Shown: in pieces, positions 9,558 through 19,450 of the stretch | Layout: each line of letters begins with the position of its first letter | How positions within the stretch are numbered: position 1 is the first letter of the stretch | Assembly: GCF_041006295.1 (NCBI RefSeq) | Contig: NZ_CP158487.1 | Span: forward strand, 372,001 to 436,000 | DNA from: Candidatus Nanosynbacter sp. TM7-074 | Lineage (GTDB): Bacteria; Patescibacteriota; Saccharimonadia; Saccharimonadales; Saccharimonadaceae | Direction: 5' to 3' | DNA length: 64,000 nucleotides | Notes under the pieces: model-generated | Databases searched by the model: none | Told to the model about the DNA's origin: nothing | What the model saw: only the letters and a program-made list of their open reading frames with translations | Program-made: the position numbers and the translations under genes

Positions 9558-10037
9558 TTAGCCACGAGCAAAGTGCGCAAAGGCGCGGTTGGCTTCGGCC
9601 ATCTTGTGGGTGTCTTCCTTCTTCTTGAAGGCAGCACCAGCTTCGTTGTAGGCGTCAACGATTTCCAGTGCCAAACGCTGTGAGTATGGCATACCACTGC
9701 GAGCACGAGCTGATTGTACTAGCCAGCTAAACGCGTAGTGTAGCTGCCGGTGTCCCTGGACTGGGAACGGAATCTGGTAGTTGGCACCACCGACGCGGCG
9801 GCTCTTCACCTCAAAGTTTGGACTGACGTTTTTCAAGGCTTTTTCAAACACTGCCAACGGATCTTCTGAATCCAATTTCTTCGCAGCAGTTTCCAGGGCG
9901 GTGTAAACAGCACGCTCGGCTGCCAACTTCTTACCGTCCAGCATTGATTTGTTGATCAGGCGCTGCACCAGCACGCTTTGGTAGCGGCGGTCAGGCTTGA
10001 GTTCACGTTGTAGTTTCTTGGTAACTTTACGAGGCAT
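9558..10037 (-). CDS. rpsG: 30S ribosomal protein S7
   Basis: S7 (159 aa) nucleates assembly of the 30S head. It begins MPRKVTKKLQRELKPD, contains the conserved VGGANYQIP segment, and ends HKMAEANRAFAHFARG. It lies 2 nt after rpsL, so the two are cotranscribed. A terminator follows it, cutting it off from fusA. Confidence 0.97.
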   Translation of the reverse strand: MPRKVTKKLQRELKPDRRYQSVLVQRLINKSMLDGKKLAAERAVYTALETAAKKLDSEDPLAVFEKALKNVSPNFEVKSRRVGGANYQIPFPVQGHRQLHYAFSWLVQSARARSGMPYSQRLALEIVDAYNEAGAAFKKKEDTHKMAEANRAFAHFARG

Positions 10038-10039
10038 GA

Positions 10040-10453
10040 TTACTTATCCCCTTTCTTGGTACCGTACTTTGAACGGCCCCGCTTGCGGTTGTTGACACCT
10101 TGAAGGTCCAAGGCACCGCGTACGATGTGATAACGCACACCTGGAAGGTCAGGCACACGTCCGCCGCGGATCAAAACCACAGCATGCTCCTGCAAGTTGT
10201 GGCCTTCACCGCCGATGTAGGCCCAGACTTCGTAGCCGTTGTTCAGTTTTACACGGGCAACTTTACGCAAAGCTGAGTTTGGTTTCTTTGGCGTCTTGGT
10301 CGTCACACGCACACAGACACCACGCTTGAGCGGTGCATTTTGGTCGTAGTAACGCGTTTTCAGGGCGTTATGAATGCGACCCAGTGCTGGCGACTTGGAC
10401 TTTTTCTTAGCCGTTTGACGCGGTTTACGCACCAATTGGTTGATAGTTGGCAT
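10040..10453 (-). CDS. rpsL: 30S ribosomal protein S12, with Pro at the streptomycin-site Lys
   Basis: S12 (137 aa) belongs to the decoding centre. [22 protein letters not shown] and [12 protein letters not shown] are all present. The loop normally reading RGGRVKDLPG reads [10 protein letters not shown] (codon CCT), so the Lys whose substitution gives streptomycin resistance in other bacteria is Pro. The other key Lys, in PKKPNS, is kept. The gene is preceded by GGAG and a leader of about 150 nt. Confidence 0.97.
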   Translation of the reverse strand: MPTINQLVRKPRQTAKKKSKSPALGRIHNALKTRYYDQNAPLKRGVCVRVTTKTPKKPNSALRKVARVKLNNGYEVWAYIGGEGHNLQEHAVVLIRGGRVPDLPGVRYHIVRGALDLQGVNNRKRGRSKYGTKKGDK

Positions 10454-10617
10454 CCAATTTCTCCTTGGTTGAATTACTAATTATGGCGATTTCGCCTGAT
10501 TTACGGCTTGGATTCAGCAACTCCGCCCCGTGTCTATACCTTTTCTGCCGAGCATGCAGCCTGTACACATTCAAGCCACCGCTTGCTCCGAAAAGAGGAA
10601 ACTCTGATGAGATTATA
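10454..10617 (-). promoter_or_regulatory. rpsL promoter and ~150-nt leader
   Basis: A perfect minus-strand TATAAT at 10612-10617 sets a leader of about 150 nt before rpsL. The -35 is poor. A leader this long is unusual in a window where many genes are leaderless, and it could house ribosomal-protein autoregulation. I could not assign a known fold. A 69-codon open frame overlapping it has no supporting features. Confidence 0.5.
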
Positions 10618-10641
10618 GCATAGATTGCGTGCAATTGCTAT

Positions 10642-10676
10642 AGAAAACCGCCCCGTAGCCATCGGAGCGGTTTTCT
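10642..10676 (-). terminator. intrinsic terminator after rpoC
   Basis: AGAAAACCGCCCCG pairs with CGGAGCGGTTTTCT around a short loop, about 20 nt beyond the rpoC stop. It separates rpoBC from the rpsL promoter. Confidence 0.85.
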
Positions 10677-10696
10677 AGGAAAGGAGGTCGGTTGGC

Positions 10697-13600
10697 CTAC
10701 ACAGCCACAACCGATTCCTCTTCCTGATCGTCAGCGAACTCGTCCTCGCTTGGCTCGTCGGTTTCCGTCTCTTCGACAGCGCCCGTTCCCACTGGAATCT
10801 TGCGGCCGATGATAACGTTTTCCTTCAGGCCATGCAAGTGGTCAGCGCGACCAGATACGGCAGCGTTGATCAGCACGCGAGTAGTGTCCTGGAAGGACGC
10901 GGCTGATAGCCAAGAGTCGCTCCAGATGGACACCTTGGTGATGCCGAGTAGTAGCTGAGTGTAGCTGATGAGGTTCTTACCCTCAGCAGCCAGTTGCTTG
11001 TTGGTGTTCACTACCGCAGCCTTGGAGACGATGTCGCCAGTCACAAAGTCGCTATCACCCGCATCTTCGATCTGGACGCGACTGAACATCTGGCGAACGA
11101 TGATCTCCAGGTGCTTGTCGGCCACATCCTGACCCTGAGCGGCGTAAATGCGCAGGACTTCGTTAATGATGTAACGCTGCGTGGCTTCGACGCCCTTGAG
11201 ACGCATCAAGTCGTGCAGATTTAATGAACCGGCTGTCAAGCGGTCACCAGCCTCGACGACGTCGTTAGCTTTAACTACCAATTGCATAGTGCCTGGGATT
11301 TCGTAACGAGCTGGCGCACCAGCTTCAGCAGCGATCACCAAGGTGTCTTCAGCTGCCTCAACCACACCGTCAAATGGTGCGATGAGCGGGCGAGTGTCGC
11401 CTTCGCCAGTTGCCAGTACGTCGCCAGCTTTGACGCTTGAGCCAGCCTTAACCACGACGGTTCGGCCGTCTAGCGGCAAGCGCTCAACGTTGCCGGACTC
11501 TGGCGTAACTTGGACGATGTACTTCTTGCCATCTTCCCAAACGTCAACTAACCCGGCAATTTCCGTAACAAACGCCTGACCCTTTGGTGTGCGCGCCTCG
11601 AATAATTCTTCAACACGCGGCAGACCTTGGGTGATGTCACCGCCAGCCACACCAGAGTTGTGGAAAGTACGCAGAGTCAACTGAGTACCTGGCTCACCGA
11701 CTGACTGAGCAGCGATAACACCGACTGGCTGATGATTACCAACCAATTTACCGGTTGACATGTCAACGCCGTAGCTGCGCTGCGGAATGCCGTTGAGGTT
11801 GTTGGTCGACAGGACTGATTGGATCTTGACGCTCTGGATACTTTCATCGTCATCGATTGAGTCAGCGATTTCCCGGGTGATCAATTCGTCCTTGTTGACG
11901 TGACCCGGAATCGTCTCAGCGGCATAACGGCCAGCCAAGCGGTTCGAGAAGTCGATCATCGTTTCCTCAGTTTCTGAGCGGTAGATTGCATAGCCCTCGT
12001 CGTCACCTTCAGCGTCCTCAACCGTGAAGACGTCCTGTGCCACGTCGACCAAACGACGAGTCAAATAACCTGAGTCAGCAGTCTTCAACGCGGTGTCGAT
12101 CAGACCCTTACGCGCACCACGAGTCGCCACAAAGGCCTCCAGGCTGGACAGACCACCAGTGTAGGAGCTACGGATTGGCAGCTCAATTTCGTGGTTAGTT
12201 GCGTCCATCTGAATACCAATCATAGCGCTCGCCAGCTTCACGTTGGAAATATCACCACGAGCACCAGAGTTAACCATCATGGAAATACTGGTGTCCATAT
12301 GTGCTAGCTGTTCCTTCAAGAAAGCGGTAATCTTATTGTCAACGTTTCGCCAAGCGTTCACCGTCAAGTTGTAACGCTCTTCTTCGGTAATCAGACCTTG
12401 GTCGAACTGCTCAGAAATCAAAGCTGCCTTGGCGTCACCCTCAGCCACAAACTCAGGGATCTCATCAAAGTGCACGTAATCGGTCATACCTGTTGACACG
12501 GCCGCAGTTGTCGCAAAGCGGAAAGCTTGCCCCTTCATGCGGTCAGCGATTTTGGCAGTTTCCTCGGCACCATACTTGTTAAAGATTTGCGCCAATACCT
12601 TCTTCAGCTGTTTCTTAGTCTGAACGTTGTTGTCGTAAGGGAAGTCCTCTGGCAGAATCTCATTAAAGAAGACACGGCCCAAAGTTGTCTGGCGCATTTC
12701 GCCCTTGGCAAAAATACGGATTGGGGTTTGCAATTGAATTGCGCCCTTATCGTACGCCATCTCTGCCTCGTAGACAGAGCTGTAGGTTTTAACATCGTCA
12801 GTCTGAGCTTGCGGCTTGTCGTAAGTTAGGTAATAGTTGCCCAGCACTATATCCTGTGAGATATGTAGCACTGGCGCACCGTCAGCAGGCTTCAGCAAGT
12901 TGGCAGTTGCGCTCATCAATTCGCGAGCCTCGGCCTGAGCCTCCTTTGATAGTGGCAAGTGAACGGCCATCTGGTCACCGTCGAAGTCAGCGTTAAACCC
13001 AGCACAAACTAATGGGTGCAGTTGGATAGCTTTTCCTTCGACTAGAACTGGCTGAAAGGCCTGAATTGACAAGCGGTGCAAGCTTGGTGCACGGTTAAGT
13101 AGTACGTACTTACCTTCAATTGCTGAATCAAGCGCGTCCCAAACCACTGCCTCGCCAGCCTCAATCAGACGTGAAGCTGAGCGAATATTATGCGCAAATT
13201 CGTTCTTAATCAGCCAACTAATGACAAATGGCTTAAATAGCTCCAGCGCCATTTGTTTTGGTAGACCGCACTGATGAATCTTCAATTTCGGACCAACCAC
13301 GATCACAGAACGACCAGAATAGTCAACACGCTTACCAAGAAGGTTCTGACGGAAACGGCCCTGCTTGCCCTTCAGCATGTCACTCAAGCTCTTTAGGCTA
13401 CGGCGACCACCAGTCGAACTCACAGCGCGACCACGCGATGCTGAATTGTCAATCAAAGCATCAACTGCTTCCTGCAGCATACGCTTTTCATTGCGCTGAA
13501 TAACTTCTGGCGCGTTAAGCTCAATCAACTTCTTCAAGCGGTTGTTGCGGTTAATAATTCGGCGATACAAGTCGTTCAAGTCAGATGTCGCAAATCGACC

Positions 13601-14542
13601 ACCAGACAACGCCACCATCGGACGAAGATCTGGAGGAATCACTGGTAGAACCGTCATACACAAGCTGGACGGCTTAATGCCGGCAGCTTCCATACTCTCC
13701 AGCATCTTCAACCGCTTTAGTAGTTTCTTCTGTCGCTGGCCCTTCGCGCCTTCTGCTTCTTCGGTCAATTCCGCAATTAGCTTTGGCAAATCAATATTGT
13801 CCAGAAGCGACTTCACTGCACTAGCGCCCATGCCAACCTCAATCAGTTCGTCATACTCTTCCGGCAAATTACGATATTCAGTCTCTGAAATCAGCGCGCC
13901 CTTATTTAAGCCTTCCAATTGCGACTTCTTACCGACGTAATTTTCTTCCAGCTCCTCAACTTCGCGGCTCTGTTCCTTGGCTAGCTGCTTGATATCAGCA
14001 CCATCTTCCTCAGCCATTTTTTCGTAGCGAAGTTTGATAGCTTTACGAGCCAAATCAGTTTCCGCTTCCAAATCTGCCAAATATTGATCACGAGTTTCTT
14101 CGTCAACATTCAAGATAACGTAAGTTGCAAAGTAAACAATCTTCTCAATATTACGGACCGTCATGCCGAGTAGCTGACTCATAGCGCTTGGTGTGCCACG
14201 CATAAACCAAATATGCGCCACTGGAACTGCCAATTGGATGTGGCCCATTCGCTCACGACGAACGATTGATTTGGTGACAAGCTCACCGTTCTTATCAACC
14301 GCAGCTTCGCGTGAACGTACGCCCTTTAATTTTGAGTCGTGTGGATTGATATCCTTAACCGGACCGAAGATTCGCTCGCAGAACAATCCGTCGCGCTCTG
14401 GCTTTTGGGTGCGGTAGTTAATTGTCTCTGGCTTCAAAACCTCGCCGTAGCTCCATTTCAGAATGTCTTCTGGGCTAGCTACCGCCAAACGAACCGCGTC
14501 AAAATCGCTGATGCCCGTTGCGTTAAATGCAGAATTTGCCAT
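10697..14542 (-). CDS. rpoC: RNA polymerase beta' subunit
   Basis: A beta' subunit of 1281 aa carrying the active-site motif NADFDGDQMAVH and the switch and clamp segments (LLGKRVDYSGRSVI, NRAPSLHRL, RTFHNSGVAGGDITQGLPRVEELFEA read in parts). The N-terminal zinc ribbon cysteines are largely missing: the region after KPERDGLFCERIFGP lacks the usual four-Cys cluster. The C-terminus is acidic. The ATG has AGGAGG upstream and follows the rpoB stop by one base. Confidence 0.96.
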   Translation of the reverse strand: MANSAFNATGISDFDAVRLAVASPEDILKWSYGEVLKPETINYRTQKPERDGLFCERIFGPVKDINPHDSKLKGVRSREAAVDKNGELVTKSIVRRERMGHIQLAVPVAHIWFMRGTPSAMSQLLGMTVRNIEKIVYFATYVILNVDEETRDQYLADLEAETDLARKAIKLRYEKMAEEDGADIKQLAKEQSREVEELEENYVGKKSQLEGLNKGALISETEYRNLPEEYDELIEVGMGASAVKSLLDNIDLPKLIAELTEEAEGAKGQRQKKLLKRLKMLESMEAAGIKPSSLCMTVLPVIPPDLRPMVALSGGRFATSDLNDLYRRIINRNNRLKKLIELNAPEVIQRNEKRMLQEAVDALIDNSASRGRAVSSTGGRRSLKSLSDMLKGKQGRFRQNLLGKRVDYSGRSVIVVGPKLKIHQCGLPKQMALELFKPFVISWLIKNEFAHNIRSASRLIEAGEAVVWDALDSAIEGKYVLLNRAPSLHRLSIQAFQPVLVEGKAIQLHPLVCAGFNADFDGDQMAVHLPLSKEAQAEARELMSATANLLKPADGAPVLHISQDIVLGNYYLTYDKPQAQTDDVKTYSSVYEAEMAYDKGAIQLQTPIRIFAKGEMRQTTLGRVFFNEILPEDFPYDNNVQTKKQLKKVLAQIFNKYGAEETAKIADRMKGQAFRFATTAAVSTGMTDYVHFDEIPEFVAEGDAKAALISEQFDQGLITEEERYNLTVNAWRNVDNKITAFLKEQLAHMDTSISMMVNSGARGDISNVKLASAMIGIQMDATNHEIELPIRSSYTGGLSSLEAFVATRGARKGLIDTALKTADSGYLTRRLVDVAQDVFTVEDAEGDDEGYAIYRSETEETMIDFSNRLAGRYAAETIPGHVNKDELITREIADSIDDDESIQSVKIQSVLSTNNLNGIPQRSYGVDMSTGKLVGNHQPVGVIAAQSVGEPGTQLTLRTFHNSGVAGGDITQGLPRVEELFEARTPKGQAFVTEIAGLVDVWEDGKKYIVQVTPESGNVERLPLDGRTVVVKAGSSVKAGDVLATGEGDTRPLIAPFDGVVEAAEDTLVIAAEAGAPARYEIPGTMQLVVKANDVVEAGDRLTAGSLNLHDLMRLKGVEATQRYIINEVLRIYAAQGQDVADKHLEIIVRQMFSRVQIEDAGDSDFVTGDIVSKAAVVNTNKQLAAEGKNLISYTQLLLGITKVSIWSDSWLSAASFQDTTRVLINAAVSGRADHLHGLKENVIIGRKIPVGTGAVEETETDEPSEDEFADDQEEESVVAV

Positions 14543-14543
14543 C

Positions 14544-17500
14544 TTACGCGTCCTCCTTTATTTCTTCTACTTCATCAATATCTTGCACGCTCATACCACC
14601 ATCAATTTCACCGATGTCGTCTGATTCGTCCAAGTATACTTCTTTCTCTTCTTCATCGTCAGTAGCTACAGTCTTATCCTCTGGGCCACTTGAAGCGATA
14701 ATATGCTCAGCGTCAACTGTCGCTTCGTCATCAACTAAGTCAACCCGAAGACCCAGACCTTGAAGTTCCTTAACCAAAACGTTGAAGGATTCTGGCAGTT
14801 TTGGACCGACAATCGGTTCGTCTTTGATGATTGACTCGTAAGCCTTAGCACGACCGTAAACGTCGTCGGATTTAATTGTCAACATTTCCTGCAAGGTTGC
14901 AGCAGCACCGTAAGCCTCCAACGCCCAAACCTCCATCTCGCCGAAGCGCTGACCACCGTTTTGAGCTTTACCACCGAGCGGCTGCTGAGTGACCATGGTG
15001 TATGGACCCGTTGAACGGGCGTGAATCTTGTCAGAAACCATGTGGTGCAATTTGATCATGTGCATCACACCGACTGTGGTGCGCTCCTCAAAGGCTTCAC
15101 CAGTACGGCCATCAAATAGTTGACTCTTACCATCACGTGCTAATCCTGCTTTTTCTAGTTCATCAGAAATCTTCTCGCTTGGAACACCGTTAAATGACGG
15201 AGTTGCCACGCGGTAGCCTAATGCTCGCGCCGCCATACCGAGGTGTGTCTCAAACAGCTGACCAAGGTTCATGCGGCTTGGCACACCGAGTGGGTTCAAG
15301 ATCACATCAACTGGCGTACCATCTTCTAGGAACGGCATATCCTCAACTGGCAGAACTTTTGCTACAACACCCTTGTTGCCAAAGCGTCCGGCCATCTTAT
15401 CACCAACACCAATCTTTCGCAGCTGAGCCACAAAAATCTGGATCTGCATCAAGACGCCAGCTTTCAATTCATGGCCATTCTCACGGCTGAAAATCTTCAC
15501 GCCGACAACTTTACCGCCGCCGGCATTATTCATACGCTGTGAGGTATCGCGAACGTCCTTAGCCTTTTCACCGAAAATGGCGCGGAGCAGGCGTTCCTCA
15601 GAGCTCAGTTCTTGTTCACCCTTTGGTGTAATTTTACCAACCAAAACATCGCCCGCCTTAACCTCAGAACCAATTTGGACAATTCCATTCTCGTCCAAGT
15701 GGCGCAGACTTTCCTCAGAAACGTTTGGAATATCGCGCGTCACAATCTCCGGACCAAGCTTCGTCTCACGGACCTCAACGGTGTAATCCTTAATATTGAT
15801 GCTGGTCAATCGATCATCTTCAACCAAACGACGGCTCATGATAATCGCGTCTTCCATGTTGTAGCCACCCCATGGCATGAAGGCTACCAACAGGTTCTTA
15901 CCTAGGGCAATTTCGCCACCAGCAATTGAGGCGCCTTCAATCAGAATATCGCCCTTCTTCACCTTATCACCACGCTCAACGCGAACTTTTTGGTTGTAAC
16001 AACGATCATCATTATTCTTCACAAAGTGCTTCAGAGTGTAAATCTTTACACCGTCAGCATATTTAACATGAATCTCGTCCGCATCAGCACGAACAACTTC
16101 ACCGTTTGCCTCAGCCTGGATTAAGTGGCCACTATTTTCAGCCACAGCCTTCTCAATTCCAGTACCAACAGTTGCTGACTCCGGAGTAAGAAGTGGCACA
16201 GCCTGACGTTGCATGTTTGAGCCAGTCAAGGCGCGGTCAACACGAGTCTTCTCAATGAACGGGACCAACGCTGCAGTTGAGCCCAGAATCTGACGGTGAG
16301 CTGCGTCCATGAAAGTAACTTGGCTAGCGTCAACCTGTGATGGCTGCATATTATTACGAGCATTAACGCGCTCATCGCGGAAAGTACCATCCTCATTCAG
16401 AACTTCACCAGCGTCAGCGATAACTTCACCGATTTCCTGTGAAGCGTCCAGATAAACAAGCTCATCGGTCACGCGACCATCTTTGACGCGTAGATATGGA
16501 GTCTCAATAAAACCATATTCATTAACTCGAGCATAAGCCGCCAAGTTCAATACCAAACCAACGTTAGCACCTTCTGGTGTTTCCACTGAACAGATACGAC
16601 CGTAATGTGTTGGGTGAGCATCACGAACTTCAAATCCAGCACGCTCACGACTCAAACCGCCAGGGCCAGTCGAACTCAAGCGTCGCTTATGACTCAATTC
16701 TGACAATGGGTTAACCTCGTCAAGTAGCTGTGACAACTGGCTTGAGGTAAAGAATTCACGCACTGCCGCCACAATTGGACGAGCGTTGATCAATTGGCTC
16801 GGGCTAACACTTTCCAGATCAGCCACACTCATACGGTCCATGGCGTTGCGCTGCATTCTGAGCATACCAACGCGGAACTGACGGGCAATCAGCTCGCCAA
16901 CCAAACGAACGCGGCGATTATTAAGCGCGTCAATGTCATCAGCTGGCTCCTGAGTGTTGTTAAGACGAATCACTTCACGCAGAATTGCCACCAAGTCGCT
17001 CATCTGCAACGTACGATTTTCAGTCGTATTAGCAACATCAAGACCCAAGCGCTGATTGATCTTATAACGACCAACGCGGGAGTAATCAAACCGCTTGAAA
17101 TCAAAGAACATCCGCTCAATCATCTGGCGAGCATTGTCAACCGTCGCCAAATCACCTGGACGCAAGCGACGATAAACCTCAATTAGCGCCTCATTCGCAC
17201 CACGCGCCGTGTCCTTGTCTAGGGTTTCCTCAATGTATTTCACGTCGCCCGTGTCAATATCAGCAAACAATTCCTTAATTTCGCTAGTCTTTGGATAGCC
17301 CAAAGCACGCAGCAATGTCGTTGCTGGAATCTTGCGGCGGCGATCAATCTTCACGTAAATCGCACCATTAGAAGCCGTCTCAAACTCCATCCACGCACCA
17401 CGGCCTGGAATAATCTTTGCGCCGTAATAGTTACGACCAGCCACAGTTTCAGCTGTGAAGAATACACCCGCCGAACGAATCAGCTGGCTAACAACTGCAC

Positions 17501-17900
17501 GCTCAGTACCGTTAATAACAAACGTACCACGATCGGTCATCCATGGATATTCACCAAGGTAAATTTCTTGCTCCTCAACCAGACCAGTTGTCTTGTTGGT
17601 CAATTCAACCGTCGCGTGCAGAGGCGCTTCAAATGTCAAGTTATTTTCTTTAGCAAACTGGTCGGTGTTTTTCGGCTCGCCAAAATAATATTTGCCGAAT
17701 TTCAATGACAACTTTTGACCAGTATAGTCGTCAATTGGATTAACTTCTGAAAATATCTCACTCAAACCTTCTTCGACGAACCAGCGCCAAGAATCTTTTT
17801 GGTGAGCGATTAGGTTTGGCAGCGACAGGGCGTTGTCACCAGAGGTGAAATAGACGCGCTCGCTGCTTGTGGATGGTTTTTTTGCCACAGGCGTAAACAC
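14544..17900 (-). CDS. rpoB: RNA polymerase beta subunit
   Basis: A beta subunit of 1118 aa. The rifampicin-pocket region (SQLSQLLDEVNPLSELSHKR), the catalytic segment GGYNMEDAI, GDKMAGRFGNKG and the terminal KSDDVYGR region are present, with an acidic tail. The nominal start is GTG at 17900, only 2 nt from an AGGA. The GTG four codons later (17888, before AKKPST) is better spaced from GAGGAG and may be the true start. The promoter is at 18021-18049. It forms an operon with rpoC. Confidence 0.96.
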   Translation of the reverse strand: MFTPVAKKPSTSSERVYFTSGDNALSLPNLIAHQKDSWRWFVEEGLSEIFSEVNPIDDYTGQKLSLKFGKYYFGEPKNTDQFAKENNLTFEAPLHATVELTNKTTGLVEEQEIYLGEYPWMTDRGTFVINGTERAVVSQLIRSAGVFFTAETVAGRNYYGAKIIPGRGAWMEFETASNGAIYVKIDRRRKIPATTLLRALGYPKTSEIKELFADIDTGDVKYIEETLDKDTARGANEALIEVYRRLRPGDLATVDNARQMIERMFFDFKRFDYSRVGRYKINQRLGLDVANTTENRTLQMSDLVAILREVIRLNNTQEPADDIDALNNRRVRLVGELIARQFRVGMLRMQRNAMDRMSVADLESVSPSQLINARPIVAAVREFFTSSQLSQLLDEVNPLSELSHKRRLSSTGPGGLSRERAGFEVRDAHPTHYGRICSVETPEGANVGLVLNLAAYARVNEYGFIETPYLRVKDGRVTDELVYLDASQEIGEVIADAGEVLNEDGTFRDERVNARNNMQPSQVDASQVTFMDAAHRQILGSTAALVPFIEKTRVDRALTGSNMQRQAVPLLTPESATVGTGIEKAVAENSGHLIQAEANGEVVRADADEIHVKYADGVKIYTLKHFVKNNDDRCYNQKVRVERGDKVKKGDILIEGASIAGGEIALGKNLLVAFMPWGGYNMEDAIIMSRRLVEDDRLTSINIKDYTVEVRETKLGPEIVTRDIPNVSEESLRHLDENGIVQIGSEVKAGDVLVGKITPKGEQELSSEERLLRAIFGEKAKDVRDTSQRMNNAGGGKVVGVKIFSRENGHELKAGVLMQIQIFVAQLRKIGVGDKMAGRFGNKGVVAKVLPVEDMPFLEDGTPVDVILNPLGVPSRMNLGQLFETHLGMAARALGYRVATPSFNGVPSEKISDELEKAGLARDGKSQLFDGRTGEAFEERTTVGVMHMIKLHHMVSDKIHARSTGPYTMVTQQPLGGKAQNGGQRFGEMEVWALEAYGAAATLQEMLTIKSDDVYGRAKAYESIIKDEPIVGPKLPESFNVLVKELQGLGLRVDLVDDEATVDAEHIIASSGPEDKTVATDDEEEKEVYLDESDDIGEIDGGMSVQDIDEVEEIKEDA

Positions 17901-18020
17901 TCCTCGCTTTATTTAGTGGTTGATAGACGGCCGTGAAGATCCCTAATCCATAGCCTAAAATCACGATTTGCCCGCTCGCAATTTTTACCCGCCATGAATA
18001 CACTACTTCTCTAAGTAATC

Positions 18021-18049
18021 ATTATGACGAAAAATGTCAATAAAATCAA
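18021..18049 (-). promoter_or_regulatory. rpoBC promoter
   Basis: On the minus strand TTGATT (18044-18049), a 17-nt spacer and CATAAT (18021-18026) form a sigma70-type promoter, giving a leader of about 110 nt before rpoB. Nothing else is recognisable in this gap. Confidence 0.65.
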
Positions 18050-18067
18050 GGGGTTTGCATAACTATC

Positions 18068-18796
18068 CTAAGCAGCAGTCGGCAATTCTTCCTCAATAGA
18101 TCCCGCACAAACAGGAATAGGCTCGCCGAGCGGATTCTTCAAAACACCCAGCAAAGAAAAGGCAGCTCTCCCTAAGGCCTCGCGTACGCGAGCAGTCTGA
18201 GGAACATCAAATTCCACGTCATGACGAGAATACCGACCAGCTAGTCTACCCACAACTCCGAATGAGCCCACCTCTCCACCATGCTTTTCATACGTACGAG
18301 GATTAACACGCCTTACAGCATCAGGAAATCTTTCATCGGCACCGGGAGAGGCGTAAGCGCAAAGTTTGGTGACTCTGCTTCCCATGGATCGACCAAAGTC
18401 CTCTCGTGCTTGCTCTGCTATATCCTTAAGATAATCCGACCAAGCTTCCTCAGAATCATCGCTCACGCCAAAAGTCTCCATATACATAGGCCTGCCCGCT
18501 TGATTATCGCCATATTGCGGAGCAAATCTGCCCCTTTTAATAGTTACTCTCGCAGCAGCCAGTAAAACGCCGCTACCGAGCCTTTTTACTGCATAAATTC
18601 CAGAATCCCGCCTACGCACCTCACGTCGTAAATTGCCTGGACTATTTATATCACGAATAGCACTTGTTAAGACGGGATTTGTCTGCCCTTCGCCTATAAG
18701 ATTCCCCGCTCTCAGCCACATATCACGGATAGATTCCGCACATTCATCATCAATTTCATCTGGCGTCAGTCTGCCTATTCGTATCTCCTCAAACAT
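18068..18796 (-). CDS. unrecognised 242-aa protein translationally coupled to tmk
   Basis: I do not recognise this protein. It is soluble, with no signal peptide, a central Arg/Gly-rich part (GVLLAAARVTIKRGRFAPQYG), and an Ala/Leu-rich C-terminus with ARVREALGRAAFSLLGVLKNP. The start at 18796 (MFEEIRIGRL) has GGAGG 5 nt upstream, inside the last codons of tmk, and its first codons overlap the tmk TGA. An in-frame ATG four codons earlier would lose that site. It ends the dcd-HIT-tmk operon, so a link to nucleotide metabolism is possible but unproven. Confidence 0.7.
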   Translation of the reverse strand: MFEEIRIGRLTPDEIDDECAESIRDMWLRAGNLIGEGQTNPVLTSAIRDINSPGNLRREVRRRDSGIYAVKRLGSGVLLAAARVTIKRGRFAPQYGDNQAGRPMYMETFGVSDDSEEAWSDYLKDIAEQAREDFGRSMGSRVTKLCAYASPGADERFPDAVRRVNPRTYEKHGGEVGSFGVVGRLAGRYSRHDVEFDVPQTARVREALGRAAFSLLGVLKNPLGEPIPVCAGSIEEELPTAA

Positions 18797-19448
18797 CAAT
18801 TCCTCCATTTATCTCAATCTCATCAATCAGCATATCATGAACCTCTTCGACATTTCCATCTGCTAAGACAACTGGGATATCGTAATCCTTGGCAATTTCC
18901 AGATAGCCATCATCAACTTTTTCCTGAAAGTCCTGTCCGCGCGATTCAAAAGCGTCGGGATTTTTCAGCTCGCCGCGCATGGCAATTCGCTCCTCGCGCT
19001 TGTCATGGCTCAAACTTAGGATAATCATAATATCGGGGCGCAAATACCTCTCACCAGTAAATAATTTGGTCAATCGTAAAATCTCAGACTCATCATAACC
19101 TTCGCCTCGACCCTGATAAACCAGCGTTGAAATATAGTTGCGCGCACTCAGGACAATCTCCCCGCGCTCTAAAGCCGGCTGAATTTTTTCTTGCCACAAT
19201 TCTCGGCGTGCTGCAGAAAATAACGCCACGTTAACAGCCGCCGAACGGGCCAGATCACCGTTCTTAATCACCTTTCTTAGCTCATCGGCTATCGGCGTTG
19301 ATTTCTCTGGATCTTCACTGCCAGGCTCCTCGACTACGCAAACCGTCCGCCCACGCTCTCGAAAGTAATCTGCTAACTTAGCCACCTGCGTTGATTTGCC
19401 CGTTCCGTCATTGCCTTCAATAACAATATATTTTCCCAAACTACCCAT
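18789..19448 (-). CDS. tmk: divergent thymidylate kinase-like P-loop kinase
   Basis: A 219-aa protein with the P-loop GNDGTGKST near residue 10 and TMPK-like layout (LVYQGRGEGYDESEI, LFSAARRELW). Thymidylate kinase makes dTDP from dTMP, which fits a neighbourhood of dcd, dihydrofolate reductase and thyA. It is divergent: the usual REPGG reads EEPGS, and the DRY that binds dTMP reads ARNY. The start is taken at MGSLGKYIVIEG (19448), 3 nt after the HIT gene stop and behind GAGGTG, rather than the upstream in-frame start at 19496. A related nucleoside or nucleotide kinase is the alternative. Confidence 0.75.
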   Translation of the reverse strand: MGSLGKYIVIEGNDGTGKSTQVAKLADYFRERGRTVCVVEEPGSEDPEKSTPIADELRKVIKNGDLARSAAVNVALFSAARRELWQEKIQPALERGEIVLSARNYISTLVYQGRGEGYDESEILRLTKLFTGERYLRPDIMIILSLSHDKREERIAMRGELKNPDAFESRGQDFQEKVDDGYLEIAKDYDIPVVLADGNVEEVHDMLIDEIEINGGIDV

Positions 19449-19450
19449 CG

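Noticed and set aside
10425..10634. A 69-codon minus-strand frame upstream of rpsL
   Set aside because: It overlaps the rpsL promoter and leader, has no ribosome-binding site and low-complexity content; treated as leader, not gene.
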